This document shows, in pieces, positions 31,128 through 44,975 of a DNA stretch of 64,000 nucleotides (position 1 is the first letter of the stretch; each line of letters starts with the position of its first letter). Both the position numbers and the translations under genes were made by a program. The notes under the pieces were generated by a model. It was not told the DNA's origin and did no database searches. It worked only from the letters and a program-made list of their open reading frames with translations. The stretch comes from Aspergillus flavus (Eukaryota > Ascomycota > Eurotiomycetes > Eurotiales > Aspergillaceae): the NCBI RefSeq assembly GCF_009017415.1, contig NC_092407.1, positions 1,302,001-1,366,000 of the forward strand. The letters run 5' to 3'.

Positions 31128-33965
31128 TTAAGCGACCAGCCGGGAAGTGCTCGACCGCATGAGATCCTCGCTGGTCTGCTTAGACAGAGTTCCGGTCTCG
31201 GTCTGGTCATCAAGACCATCGGTCTCATGGCTGTGCTCATCATCATCCTCAACTATCCTGGTGGGCACCTCACCTGGTCCATACTGTTGGCTCGACCTTT
31301 CCGGAAAGGTTGAATTGCTCACCATGGACATTGAAGTACTCGACCGGTTATGTACCAAGTCTGGTGTGGGAGGAACACTGGAGGCCCGGTGGGCGTGAAG
31401 GGAGTTATCCACGTCGCCCATTTCGCTGCCCTCGCGAATTGAGGACTGATCCTCAGGGGCCAGTCTGTTTCCATTCAGTGTCTTGCTGGACTCGTCTGAG
31501 TCATCATCCTCCGCATCCTGGGCCAAATGCAGGCCCTCCACGGCAGCAGCGCACTGTTCGCTGATGCTGCGGATGATGTCGGAGATCGCGTCGGTCTTGT
31601 CCCGCAGGTAGCGATCTGCAACATCAGTTATGCTTAGACGAGCGAGAGAGCGGTTGTGCCCATTACCGATGTTTAGGAGATGCTGCTCCAGTTCGGGGCT
31701 CATGTCCTTCATGACCCTGGACGCACGGTTATCGTCTAGACGAGGAGTGCTCGATTGTCTCCGAGGCTTGGGTGTCGGTGCCAGTGTCGGTTCGGCTGCC
31801 TTGCTTTCCTTGAATTCTTTGCTTTCCTCGGCCGCCTCTTGTTCTGCCAACTCAGAGATATCGACCTCGCTACCGATGGAGCGAATGATGTGCTCCATAT
31901 GGTGAGTTTGACCGTTGATGAGGCTACGGAGATGCAAAACCACCCGTTGAGCCTCATCACGCTGCCGAGCCAGAGATTTATTACTGTGTTGCAGGGATGA
32001 CAGCTCCTGCTGGTTCCGCTTGCGCTCGCGCTCCAGTTCCTCTGCAATCTCCTGTTGAAGAACCAACGCTTCAAGAGCGTCGTCGCGCTGCTTCTCAGTG
32101 CCAGACAAACGAAGAGTAAGGCGGGCCACATCATCCTTCTGCTGGTCAATGAGGCCAGTGAGGCGACGATTCTCACGCTTATGATTCTCAATCTTGACCT
32201 TGAGTTCGGAGGTCTCCTTGGTGAGCTGCTCTGCGAAGGCCTGGAATTTGAGGAACTGCTGCTTCCAGGTCTCCAACTCCTCAACCAAGAAGTTGTTGCG
32301 CTTAGTAACCTTGCTCAGCTCAGTGTCCATGCGACCCTTCAGGTTAATGAAATCCTGCCAAGCCTCCATAGCATCGCGGGAGTATTGGTTTCGCTCGCGT
32401 ACAATCTCGTTGAGATGACGGGTGGACACCTTGGTCATCAGAGGCTTCTTGACAGAGCCGCCGAAAATGGCCTTAACGCCAGTGTTACGACCCAGCTTCT
32501 CACATACATGGTCCATGACGCCCATCACAGCATCCTGGTTCCACCATTGGGGATCCTGGATGCTCTCAACCTCTCCCCTCATCACAATGATCTGACCAGC
32601 GGGGATGAGCTTACCACCAGCGTATGCCGACCGGAGGTGGTTCGGCACACCTGATGGGGAGACATCGCCGTTCAAAGCTTGTGTCAAGCGGTTGATAAAT
32701 TTGGTACGTTGTCCTGGCGTCAGAACGTTTGGTGGGCTGGAAGTGAGCACGAAGTTCCGGTCAAGGTCCACAACCAGAGCGTCGTTTGGTGCGTTAAACA
32801 ATGTCCGGCACTCCGCCGTAACACCAAGAATGTAAGGCCCAGGCTCCTGAACCAGGTCTTTGATGTGACGGGCGTGGACCACTGGGACATACAGCCCACT
32901 CCATTCATAGACTCGAACGCAGTACCGAATAGTCTCAGCAGCAATAGTCAGCATGGCGGAGTAATGGCTGACGAAAATTATGCGACGAGTGGGTGACACA
33001 GCAGCCTCAATAACCCCAACGATGTTCGGAATCGACAAACAATTGAACAGGGGCCACATGGCAAAGTTCTGGAACCCCGTAGGGGATGACGGAAATTGGT
33101 AGCACAAGGCATAATCCTTCATATCAATGCGAACTAGGTCGTTAAGGCGGGGCGCGGGGAAGCTGAGGATTCGGGACACCTCCTCGGCGTGGAACAAGTT
33201 TGTGGCCTTGTTCCAGTGAATCCACATGCCTCGTAGGTAATCACCCAACAGGTCGTACAGCGGGTATCTCGACAAAAAGCTTAAGCAATACGGGATCCAG
33301 TAGGTCTCCTCGGGGTTATCGTAGAAGTCCGGCTCGGTCTTTTTGCGCAGCTCGCGAATGGTCTCTGCGCGCTTTTCATCGGCCCTTGACCACACCCGCA
33401 GAGCGATACCGTAGAGGGTGTGGGAGGAGTCTTGCTGCAGAACGAAAGCATGGTGTACGCAATGAGGCTGGGTCTTGCCTGTGCAGATCTCAACGTCGTG
33501 GGGGAAACATGCCTGTTTGTTGCTGTCAGCTAGTTTGTCTTTCGGAGAAGTTCACCTTCATATTTATCGCAGGTTACACACCCTCATTGCCGAGTGCAAA
33601 GACTTAGCAATCTCATTATCCTGTTCCAACCGGGGGCTGCTACCCAGGATCTCCGGCAACCAAAACTGACCCACGGCACCTTTCATATGGCCAATTTTTC
33701 CCTGCTCGGGTGCGGGCGCCCTCACCCATTGGGAGGGTTCGCGGCCCACGCCACAGACCATGTAAGCATGGGTCAAGGTTTTTGGCGTTCGCTGGGCCGG
33801 TTTCGCGTTCATCTGTGACGGGATCGGCTGGGTGATGCGGGAATGAAGCGAGGAGGTGCGACTAGGAACGACTAGCGAGTTTTCACCCTGGTCGCGGGTG
33901 GCCGGGCGGTCGCGTGTGGATGGTCGGGCAAAGGAGGAGGACTGTTCTCTCAGAGACGGAGGCAT
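31128..33965 (-). CDS. DENN-domain protein with coiled-coil C-terminus
   Basis: Two exons, 33965-33582 and 33512-31128, join in phase 0 (GTGTGT donor, AAACAG acceptor) to give 922 aa. A basic, disordered N-terminus (1-65) leads into a u-DENN part (LTHAYMVCGVGREP to GIALRVWSR). The core DENN and d-DENN follow (NCLSIPNIVGVIEAAVSPTR, IIFVSHYSAMLTIAAETI, and the segment with VVDLDRNFVL) up to about residue 420. A long coiled coil (about 510-690) is rich in Leu, Glu and Arg heptads. The tail is acidic and Ser-rich. DENN proteins are exchange factors for Rab GTPases in membrane traffic. The coiled coil points to dimerisation or scaffold contacts. It pairs in theme, but not in arrangement, with the nearby TBC Rab-GAP. 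Confidence 0.88.
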
Positions 33966-36900
33966 AATGGGAATATATAAACAAGTAACGAGTATAGAGT
34001 TTTTGGGTGTATATAATCTCGGGTTTTCTTTGTGCTTTTTGGTTGGGCCTCACTACCACTGGGGTCGAGACCTGGTCGATACTAAAAATTAATTGATGGA
34101 AATGGCAGTTGGACGATCGTAGGGCAGTTCCAATTGGAGAGACCCGAAATGCAATCGGCGAGGGAACGTAGCACTGCTGGAAGGTGTAAAGGGCGAGGCG
34201 AAACGAAGGACCGACAACCCAATTGTAACGAAGGAACGAGTAGGGGTAATTGGGCGGAACGGGATATCGAATACTCAATTACAGCCCATTTATCGACTTG
34301 GAGAGCATTGCCCAAGAAATGTAGCACGTCCCGACGAGAAGAGAACCGACGTGTTGAGGCGAGGTGAAGAACTCTTCACACACACTCTTTCTCTCTCCGT
34401 GGTGGTGATTGAAGGAGAGGTGAGGGAAAGAAAGAGGGGAAGGAAAGACGAGGGACGGGACGGAACAAGAAAAGAAAAGGACGGAGAGGAGGAGCAAAGA
34501 AAAAGACAGGACCAGGGAGTTGATCTTGACCCTGAAGAGTTGGTAAGTCGCAGTAAAGGGGTTGAGGGGCCCGTTCTCATTGGAGCGTTAGTATTGGTTA
34601 GTGTAGAGACTAAGTCCGTAGGGGAGACTCGAGTCCTTCTGCTTTTCCTTTCCTGTTTCTTTTTTTTGCGGTTATTAATTTAATTTTACCAGTAAACTAG
34701 ACGGGACTTTCCCCCGTTTGTTCGTTCCTGCGCCGGTGGATACTGCTAGTCAGGGACCATCAACCGGTTGCCCCCCATCTGATACGTTAGGTACTTGAAA
34801 CGGTGGAAGGACTTGTCCGGATAGATAGTAGTAGTTCTACGGTTCGACTAGTAGTCGTAGTACGGAGTAAAGAAGACAAGATATTCTTGAAAGTGGACTA
34901 TTTCATATCAAACATGACTAGACGTCCTGAAATAGAAAGTTTGTCTTTGTAATGATCTCGCACCAAAATTCTGGTTCCATTGAGAATCTGTCTGGGTGAG
35001 GTTCGTTCCTTGCGCCCGTGCGGGGGCCACTGATGGTATTACCATACTGAAAGTCTGATACCTGGCACCAAGCCTTACTCCGGAGGCCTTTGAACTTTTG
35101 AAGTCACGGGTACCTGAGCGAACTGCTTCGTATGGAGTGTATCTCAGGTACCAAAGACTTCTCCCGCAATTCCGGGAAGTTGATTGGGCTAAAACAAGAC
35201 CCTCCCAACACGATAGACGGCTCGGGCTTCGCCTTTTACCCACGCGAGAATGGATCTTCTCCCACGAGTTTCAAGTTTCAACCAAACACAATAAAGCGCT
35301 ACGGAAGTCAAAAAAAAAAGAAAAAAGAAAGCAACAGGAAGATGGACAAGGCACCAAGCACAACGAGCATGCATGAAGCTATTCTTCTGCACCTAAGTAG
35401 CTCGTACTGCTCGTCACTCCAAAGTGGAACTCGACCCATGTATGCGAACAACTTGTTCCACTTCCAGTCCCGCATTTTGCCTTATAAGTTACAGTATCCG
35501 CGGAGACAATTAATATTGGTCCCTCTTTTTGTGGAGGGCTCTCTTCAGAGTCTTCACTCGGCTGGGTTGGAACGAGATTCTGGAATCCATCCACATGTCG
35601 CCGAGAATCCCACATATGGTAAGCAAAGACCGAATAGAGTTCTCGTATCGCTTATCATTCGCCGTGCGCACCTGCGCGATTGACTCTGGTCCGTGTTGAG
35701 GAGAGCTTACTTTGGAGTAGTATCAGGGGTGGGATTCCGACAGGGATGAATTGGTCTTACTCTCTCCGTCCAAACCGCCAGAGTCCCATGACAAGATAAT
35801 ATGGCTTTTGTCCTGCATATATCCAATTGCCTGCTACCTTCTCGATTATTGTTTTTATTTTTTATCCTGACAAGGAGTACCTAGTACCCACGGTGGGATG
35901 TTTACAGCGGTACGCCTGGAAGTGTCAGTGGAAACTGTGGGCAAAGAGGACGATCATTATTTGCAGCAGTTCACTGCCAACCCTGGTATGTATCATGGGT
36001 ACCGTAACAGAACACACTCATGCAGTAAGACGGCAGTTTCTAAATTGTTAACTATTCTTGTCTTAAAGGGCGATCCCAACCCAAATTTGTCGCTACCAAC
36101 AATGAATATTGTGAAACCGCCTGGACCAAAAAGTTAACCTTGTTATGAATAGTCATAGATATTGAATTACATACATCCATCCCGTTCGGAGGATTTCTAA
36201 TTCTCTACACTTTGAGTTTTTCTCCTCGCTTTTCTGGAAGCATGCCATTGTTCTTGTGTCCTATTTTTGTATTTTTATTTTCCTTCCCGGTCTCCCTTGA
36301 TTCCATTTGAGTCCACCACATCCTCCTAACATAGTAGTACATAGTATAAGTGCCGATACCTAACTCGAGGTAGTGTTACCGACGGACAAGTCGGAGGCAA
36401 CGCGTTCCTCTTCCCGCCGGATCCACCGCTCCAAGGTCATGGCCATCCCTTTCTAACGAATAGGAGTCCTAACCGAAAATTTCTTTCCTACCCGATGCTT
36501 CTGTCAAATACGGCAGGCTCTCCCCGACTTCAGCTGCAGTACACACAGACAGCAGTTCCAGTCACGACCTGCAGATTTACTAGTTCTCTCAAGCGAAGCG
36601 ATCTAGATTCGCCCCCAGGAATCGAAATGACCGGCAATTCTAAGATGTAATAAGACGGATCGAACCCCATCGATCAACTGATTGATCATGACATCTCTGC
36701 AGCACTAGCAGGCAACTGACCGCTATTTTTATATTGACTATCGACTCGGAGAATATGCGAGTCACATTATGTAACCAGCTGTGTGTTTCAGAGAACAATA
36801 GAAGGAAAATTCTGCTTCCACGTATCGGTATCACCTCCGGAGTACAGGTAATAAATAACAAACACGATCCCGTCGTCGTGGGGTCTTTTGAGGTCTTCCA

Positions 36901-39001
36901 TGGGTTTCCTCACGGGAATCTCGGTTCGGTTCTCTGGTACTGACCCATCTAAGGCGAACCAGTAATTACGGTCAAGATTCTTGCCGAGCGATTATCCATG
37001 GATGCTGTCGGGCTAATCTTGAAACAAAAAGACAAGATGTTTTGCACGCAGTACTTTATTTCAACGTGTATAGCAAGATAGAGACGCTGTTCTTCTAGTT
37101 TTCCCGCATTGGTCTTATTTATTGATACCACACTCTACTTCATACGCCTTCTGACTCGGTCTGTATTTGGTGCAGCAGCCTAATTCCGAAACGGATATGA
37201 GAACATGTTCCGGTTGACGAGCTCGGACGTAGAATCCCTCCGTCGGCACCTTCTTCTATGTCGAAGACCCTCATGGTCTGTCATTGTCAGCTTAGTTGAC
37301 CTGTAAGAAAGTCCATGATAAGTAAACACCTTCCCTGAGGCCAATGTCAAGACGCAAAGTAAAGCCAAGAAATGACGCCACGGGTCCGATTAAATTAACC
37401 AGGAACAGCAAGCAAAAAAAGCCGCTGTCTGATCTGCTCGTAATCCCAGCAACCCCATCTATAAGCAAACGGTATATATCACTCCTTATACTCTCCGTTC
37501 CAGAAATGACCTCTGTACATACCCTGCTCAAAGCGAGACAAAACTAAACCCTACGTATACTAATAATTAATTAACACCTGCCATGGACAGCACTATGGGA
37601 TTTCATAACCACCGTCTTTCTTAGACAAAGGTGAAGTGCATGACTTTTACTGCCAGTCTGTGATCTATCCACCGTCTAGCGTTTCACCATCCACGCTCTC
37701 GGGTCCACCGGTTCAACTACTCATTAAAGTGCGAAACCCCTTCAGGTATCTATATTGAGCGTTGAATTGAACCTGTATACCGGTCAGGCTAAGAACAGGG
37801 GTATATACCTCGTTGACCGTTAGACCGTTCCTCCCGTCATATCCCGAGTTAAGGGGCAAGATACATAACATATCATACTATATCATATTGATTAAAACGG
37901 GGCTTAGGATAAGGGGGCAACAAAAGTACATTGATCCAGATATACTTACACCCAGCAACACATGGCAAGGCAGCAAGGAATAGCTGTCGCGGAAACAATA
38001 GGCCATGATGCCATGGAACGTGAAGCATCCACAAAAATACATGAACCCATCCACACCAATTCAATAAATCTATACTACAACTTAAACAAACCCTTACAGC
38101 GCGGAACATTTATTCAAGCAGCGCTAACAACCTTATCGTTTTCCCCGACCCGTGTTAAGGTTTTCGCAATTTGCTTTTCTTTGTTGTCAGCCGTCTGGTA
38201 AGGCGCCCCAAACCCGTGGTTAGTTTAGTCTATGTTAGTTAGATTGCCATATTGCCATATCTTTTGTTGGTCTGTGTTACATACAGACGAGCTGCTCTCC
38301 CTTTTTGGATATTACATTCCTTTTGAGTAACTCAATTGAGCTAGCTTGATGGCACGTTTATTTGGTCATTGAGGTCTATTTGAAGACCATTGACAGACTA
38401 AGATATCTATATTCGGTAGCTTAGACATGGTATAGGAAATAAACTAATAGTATAATCATGTTTACGTGATTAGAGCTTCCAAGTAGCCAGATTATCCATT
38501 TATCTATCAATTAATCCTGATCAAACTATAGCCTCCACCACCACCATTCCAGAATCCAGAACACCAATTCGCATTCTATAGATTATAACATCTACACGTG
38601 GTATAGTACTATACAAGAGACATACTCATACCTCCCTAGGCAGCCTCACCTGTGAGCCTGGAGATAATATATACCACACCAGATAGACTCATCGTCCATT
38701 CGTTCTTTATATTCCTGTCACCATTATGCTGATGAAGTATTGTATGCTTGGCTGTGATTGAGTGATATTATTTGTCTTTCTCTCTTCTTTCGTATATATT
38801 ATTCCCTCGGATCGTTCCGTTAGTGGCCTGTAGGTGTTGACCCTTCGTAGATACGGAGCTTACATTCAAATATATATATCAATGTGGCGGGAACTGCTAC
38901 TATGTAGTACCCTCCATCTATGGTCTGCAAGGCTTTGAGCATTCGTGATTCTATCACTATTAACATTGAGTCGTATTACTATACATGATAAAGCATGACC
39001 A
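33966..39001. other. Gene-poor stretch, 5.0 kb
   Basis: The first 700 bases are probably the promoter and leader of the DENN gene (purine-rich on plus at about 34350-34520, pyrimidine-rich on the sense strand). The remaining 4.3 kb hold no gene I can support on either strand; the longest frame (35132-35683) is featureless. Short A runs are present at about 35310-35335 and a TACGGAGTA motif at 34861-34869. No transposon ends or long repeats were found by eye. Confidence 0.45.
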
Positions 39002-42000
39002 TCATTGGAAAACATAAACCATTCCGGCGCGATCGACGCTGACGACCATTCCATACGGAACCCGGAGTATGGCGACATCCTGAATAAAATCCAAGTGACT
39101 CTTTAGGAGCTGTTGCTGTTGCAGACTAATCACAGTGCTGCGTGGCAGTCTTCCGCCTGTCCCCTTTTTGTTGTTGTTCTTTCCGCCCGAGCCGGTAGTA
39201 GCGGCATTAGCACTAGAATTCGGAAAGTGCTCGGAGGTCACTAGGAGGGATGGGCCCGGCTGAGACACTTCATAACGCGGCTTTCCGGCTACTCCGCTTT
39301 CCGAAACAACGTCCAGTCCGCTGACGATCGAGGATAGTTCAGGGCGAGCCAAGTCCCAAAAGCGAATCTTGCGGTCACATCCACCGGACACAATAAATCC
39401 GCAACGAGTACTGCTATCCCGGTTATCATCAGGGGCATCAAACCCAACAGCAAAAGCGCATATTCCCGCAGGCGTACTAGAAGGTGATGGCCCTGATCCT
39501 TGCTCGATAGCTCCTGACATAGGTCCCTCCGTTGCGAATCGACTCAACATCCCTTCGGGCCGGTCACTATCGACGTGCCAGGCTTCGTACTCCTTAGAAC
39601 TTATGCGTGTCTGTTTCGCTTTGGCGTCATCACTATTAGGTGCTTGGTTGCCTACTCCAGGTGAGTCCGTTTGATACACTTCACGACAGCGGACTTTCTC
39701 GATATCCCAGACTGTGATTTCGTTGCCGTGGCTGCCACTACTCGACACACAGACCCACCGGCCCCGTCCCTTAGTCGGGTGCACTTGAAGTCTATGAATG
39801 ATGCTGGATCCAGGAAGGCCCCATGCCTTCAACCTCACTCGAAAGCGAAGATCCCAGAGGTCAAGAATTCCATGTGTCGTGCCTATCAAAAGCCAGTTAT
39901 GCTTCCTGTCGCAACAAAATGTAGTTGGCGTCCCATGATGAACAGGGTTTTGAAGCGAAAAGACAGGAAGCATAGTCTTCATGTCCAAGGCCAGAACCCG
40001 ACATGTGTTCGTCGCAATTAGTAGTGTGGACTGTGCATCTACACGAAAGTGTTCCATCCAGACTGCGTATTCCACAGTTCCATCTTCTGCCGCTGATAGT
40101 TGGTACTCGCGTACGAGTTGAAGTTTTCCGTACCGAACAGTTTCGTTAACGTTGTTATAGTCAACCCTTACTGCGTGAATACTCCCATCGGTAGCACCGC
40201 TGATGAAGGTGTGCGTATTCTCAACAAAGGTCAACGATTTGATCTTAGCTTCGGTAGAGTGGCGGTAAGTTTGGCGGGACCTGGGCGTCAAGTTCTTCTC
40301 AAGACGGCTTGTGTCCCAGATTTTGACAGTACCATCATCCGAGGCAGTGACAAAAAACGCATGATCCGGCGCTACTACGACCCTATTCACGGGTCCACTA
40401 TGCTCACCAAAGATGACAACCAGTCCACCAGTTGGTTTCCATATCTTGTTCGTTTCGTAACCGCTGGCTTTCTTGATCGCTCGCCTGGTGTCTATCTCCT
40501 TGACATAAGGACCAAGGTCAAAGAAGTCTGTAGGGTAGTTTTCCGCAAACACATTATCCAGCAACCTAAGAATGACAGGATTATGTCCTCCGTATGAGTG
40601 ACTGGCATGATACTTCTGTGGCCCACTCTCGAGAGCTTTCCTGTCATGAGCAATGGACAATGGTGATGGCTGCGGCGTTCCTCGATGTGACGGCACATCG
40701 ACTTTGCCAAATGCATTTGCAGAGCTCGTACTGGTTTCGGCGTAAGCTTTGGCAGACTCCTTACGATTGAGTAGGCTTATCGCGCTGGGTTTCCTTTGTA
40801 CACCAGTGGCTAGACCCCTCACCACTGGGTTTTCAGCGTCGGTCGGTGTTGATGAGCTTTCGTGCCCAGGGCTATCTCTTCCCTCAGTAAGTCTTCGCTC
40901 AGTGTCTGAGCTAGGGGGTGATAAAGGCCCTGATCCTAGCGCAGCGCTTGGTGATGATGCCACTGGCGACGAGGCGGCAGAGCTTTCAGCTGCCCGAAGG
41001 GTATCCAAGGTATCCTGCCTTGGCGTAGTCAGAACAGGACCTAATTCTCTCTGCAGATGACTTCTTGAACGTGCATGCTTTCTACGAGAGTTAGGTCTAC
41101 TATCAATCGTAGTTGACGCATCGAGCAGAGCATCGGTGATGGTATGTGGTCTGCGCTCTCCAGCTTTGCTAGGTTGATCCTTGGCAGATGAAGCTCTGCG
41201 TGGCTTCACATTTTGATTTTTGTCAAAGAAAACGGTTTGAGGAGTTACGCCATATTGCGTCAAAGCAATGACATTGTTCAAGTCAGAAGTCCCATTTTCA
41301 GACTCTTTTACTTGACGCGCAGTGACTCTCCATATGTATTCTCTGAGAGCGAGCAATTTAAGCTCATCGTCAGAACCCATCCCCATATTCTTTAACCTGG
41401 ATAGCCACTGCTCATCTTCCTCGTTCTTAGAGTACGAGCTTAGAGAGTAACTCGAGCTTCTCTGGCTCCCTCTGGGAATGATGCCGTCATTTGCACCAAG
41501 GCTGAAAGTTCCCTCCCGATGTGCTGTTCTCCAAAACATACCCTTTTCAACCTTGGAAGCCCATATAAAGGCTAACTCGTAGACATTTCTTGGAAGAGGC
41601 TTTTTAAGCGCGTCGAGTATATCACCTTCGGAAAATCCTACAATGTTGACTTTCAGGAAAGGTCGAATAAGTGGCGTAAGGATTGAATACCTATCAGCCA
41701 CTGATAGGAACTTGGTGGAGTTGACGACGAATGTCACAGCAGCTTCGCGGATCCATACGTTAGGGTGAATCAAGAAACGCACCGTGATGTTAAGGAGATC
41801 CCAGGTGGTCGATCGCTGGAATAGTCCGAGATCGGCCATCGCAGCAAGCGAGCGAAGAACTCTTTCCACAACAAATTCCTCAGGATCGGTCATCGACTGT
41901 ACCATTAATGGTAAAATGTATTGTTCCAAGCTTGTGCTCCCAACGTAAGCTGCAACACCCACGACAGCCTCGAAGAAAGCACATTTCAGGATCCAGTCAC

Positions 42001-43948
42001 GATCATTCAGATAAGTATTTAGGTGGCTTAAAATAACCTCATTAGTCTTGAGATTACCGAAAAAGACGCAGAGGCTGGAGACAGATCCAAGGAAGGCGCG
42101 TCGAACTGATGCATCGCTGTCGGTTAAAAGAGCTTTGGTGTGAGCTTCAAAGTATTCAAGAAGATCGACCCTTGCCACATCATAAAGATTGTGATAGGTG
42201 GCGTCTTCGGTCCACCTGGGTTCAGAGCCCGCTGGTATCAAGGCTGGCAGGCGGGTATCTGTGCGTAGCGCCTGTATCATATCCAAAAACCTGAGGGATG
42301 ATTGCGCTAGGGATGCTATGCACGATGCATACGCGGCGCGTACTAGCGGACTTGGGTTTGAATTGGAACTAGAAACAAATGGCTGAAGTCTTGGAAAAAT
42401 ATACTCCGAAAACAGATAAGCATTCACGGGAGACACAACATGGACCATTTCTAGTAGTTGTGCAAGTGAACGTATGGCTGCAACCCTCACAGAATCAGAG
42501 CGATCATTAAGAAGAATCATAATGTAAGGGAGGATGCGGTCCAATTTCGCCTCATCGGATAATCTCTCTGCAAAGGCAAGAAGAATATCGCAGGCCTTGA
42601 CGCGGGAAGACGCTTTTGACGTGTTGCGTAAATTAGACACAACGAGTGTTAGGAAAATGAGAACACCATCGTCTGTTTGTGGCTGAGATTTTGGCCCTTG
42701 GTGTCCATACTGGGGCAAATCGAGCTGAACAGGGAAAGTACTTCCAGTAAGCCTCGAGGACGTGCGACTAGAGCCATCTTTCGAAGACTTGGTTGATGCA
42801 CCGAGGAAATAAGAAATCTTATCGAAGTCAAGGTAGACCCTGTCTATTCTGTCATCGGCCTCTCCCCTGTTAGCGGATTCGGCTTCAACTTGTGCTCTGC
42901 CCGAGGAGGGATCTGTCATAAGAGACATATATTGATGGAGGAAACTATAAAAGTACTCCGGGAAGGCTTTGTTTTTCCAAAAGTTCAAGTACTCATCTGC
43001 GGAATATCTTGACTCTGGGTCGATCTGAATCATGTGAAGAATCAATGCCCGAATTTCAGGATCCTCGATCTTGGCTAGCTGGCCATGTTCCGGACTGTAT
43101 TCGCCTTTTCGATATTTGTACATTTGGCTCAAGGTAAATATGGGCGACTCTAAAAACAATTCTGCAATTACACATCCGGCACTAAAAATGTCCATGGCCC
43201 AGTTAACTTGTTCAGATTCTCGTTTCTCACCAGCTTCTAGAAACCTTTCAGGCGCCAAGTAGCAGGTTCGTCGCCCGGAGGTGTCGAAGTAGAAGTGAAA
43301 GTCAGCAGGATTGTCTTCCGGGAGGAATGTAAGTTTGAAAGATGATGAGAAATCTGATAAATAGAGCCAATTCCATGATGTGACCAAGACATTCTCCGTT
43401 TTGATGTCACCATGAAAGACATCGAGCGCATGGCAATCTCGCAATGCACACAGAAGCTGGAATGCAATCCATTTCTTCTCAATATCCTCTGGAAAAGGCC
43501 GGGTACTACGCCGGTTAGAGCAAGTTCATGGGCTAGAGGTTCAGCACATACCTCATCCGGTCATAAAGAGAGCTGTGGATGTATTGGCGAACTAAGTAAC
43601 CCCCGGTACCAGTTTCAAGGATTCTTTGATAACTTAAGGCATTGGGAACATCCGAAAGCAGCTTGCGCTCCCCTACCCCGATAAGTTAGAGCGCCTTGGG
43701 CATATTGTCACACGACATATAAACAAAAACGTACGAATTATAGCTTTGACATATGGCTCTAGCTCCATGCTAGGAAAAGGCTTCATGATTACCTTAACAA
43801 AAACGAGACCATTTTGCTGCCTTGCCCGGATGCTCTTCATAAATCTTCCACCACCCATCGACTTCTCGTATGACAAGTCTGACAGCTCCGGGATATCAAT
43901 CCCGGCCGAACCCGCTGAAAGGGTTGTAAGTGAATAGCCTTGGCCCAT
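39002..43948 (-). CDS. vps15: Vps15, PI3-kinase regulatory serine/threonine kinase
   Basis: Three exons, 43948-43735, 43672-43552 and 43505-39002, give 1612 aa. The N-terminus MGQGYS fits N-myristoylation. A divergent kinase domain follows: a glycine-rich SMGGGRF, Lys52 in VFVKVIMK, HGDIKTEN (143-150) in place of the usual HRD, and DFS (163-165) in place of DFG, as known for Vps15. HEAT-like helices (about 300-600) contain segments such as SVRVAAIRSLAQLLEM. A Ser-rich linker (about 800-1000) precedes a C-terminal WD40 propeller (about 1100-1612; for example VTASDDGTVKIWDTS). Vps15 anchors and activates Vps34 in endosomal sorting and autophagy. The first two exons carry the ATP-binding lobe and were joined by phase and family match. 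It diverges from YVC1. Confidence 0.93.
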
Positions 43949-44975
43949 GTTGAGGTTCCTTCATCCCAGAGGCCTTTGAAAGCAATGAAACTCATCAAAG
44001 CAAGAATGGGAGAAGCATCTGTGTGTTATACAGAGCAAATCTACGTGATCGCCTTGACAGAAAAACGAGTATTTGGCAGTCATACCTTGCAAAGTTGACG
44101 TTGACGCGTTGAAAGGTGTCGTCGTTGGTAATGTACATGTCACATGATACGGGCGGTGTAATATTTATGCTCCGTAAATTGTACGTATTGACACGAGGCG
44201 CAGGTTACTAGTACGCGGTAATGCTGGTAATCTTTTGGGAACAAGGAGCGCGATTGGAGAAAAACAAAGACAGAAATAAATTGGATATAGGAAAATTGAT
44301 TCGAGCGGCACCTTGCAGATGCATGACGTTCGATAATATGTAGTAACTTATCGCTAAAGGTTTGCAGATAAAGTTGAAGGAATGTTATACCTTTCCACTT
44401 GCTAAATTTCGGCCGTAGAAATGTATGTTTAATTCTTTAGGAGGATTGGATGCCTGAGGTGTGGATTGTGCCCGATAGACGCAATGGCGTACCGTACTAG
44501 GGGGAAAGCTTGTTTAACTATCAGGCTCAAGAATACTGCCTTATCCAATCAGACGACACGATTTAGTACAGCCGGTCCCGTCTTACTGATAGCTGTCAAC
44601 CCGTTATGGAGTTGTATTACTTCACCGTTTATTCTGCTCTGCATATCTCCACCTTTCGTGCCCCTCGCTGACTTATGATACCTGCAAGTATTCATCACGA
44701 GTTACGTGCTTGAAGATCGAGTCAAAGGACTTCGATAAACCTTGAGTCTATGCTACTGATATCAGTCCGCAAAGAATTTCGTCGTCAATATACACCAAGG
44801 CCATCCTCCACTTTATTGAAGGTACAGAATCGGTCAAGAAGCTCCACGTTCCACGACCACGATCATGCTTCCAGTGATGGTGTCGCTAATTATTCCCAGG
44901 TTCCTCTGTCGTAAAGCCTACACTTGGGCTGAACGGCCCTGACATCGACCCCGAGGGCAAACTTCTGGATAACCA
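43949..44975. promoter_or_regulatory. Divergent promoter region, VPS15 and YVC1
   Basis: About 1.03 kb between the divergent starts of VPS15 and YVC1. No gene or known operator is supported; a short plus-strand frame (44466-44678) has no domain. Confidence 0.45.

Noticed and set aside
35132..35683. A 183-codon plus-strand frame in the 5-kb gap
   Set aside because: Composition is random-like with a poly-Lys run produced by an A tract; no domain and no splice partners seen.
39002..43948. Vps15 as a kinase inactivated by mutation because HRD and DFG are altered
   Set aside because: HGD and a non-DFG triad are normal for the Vps15 family.
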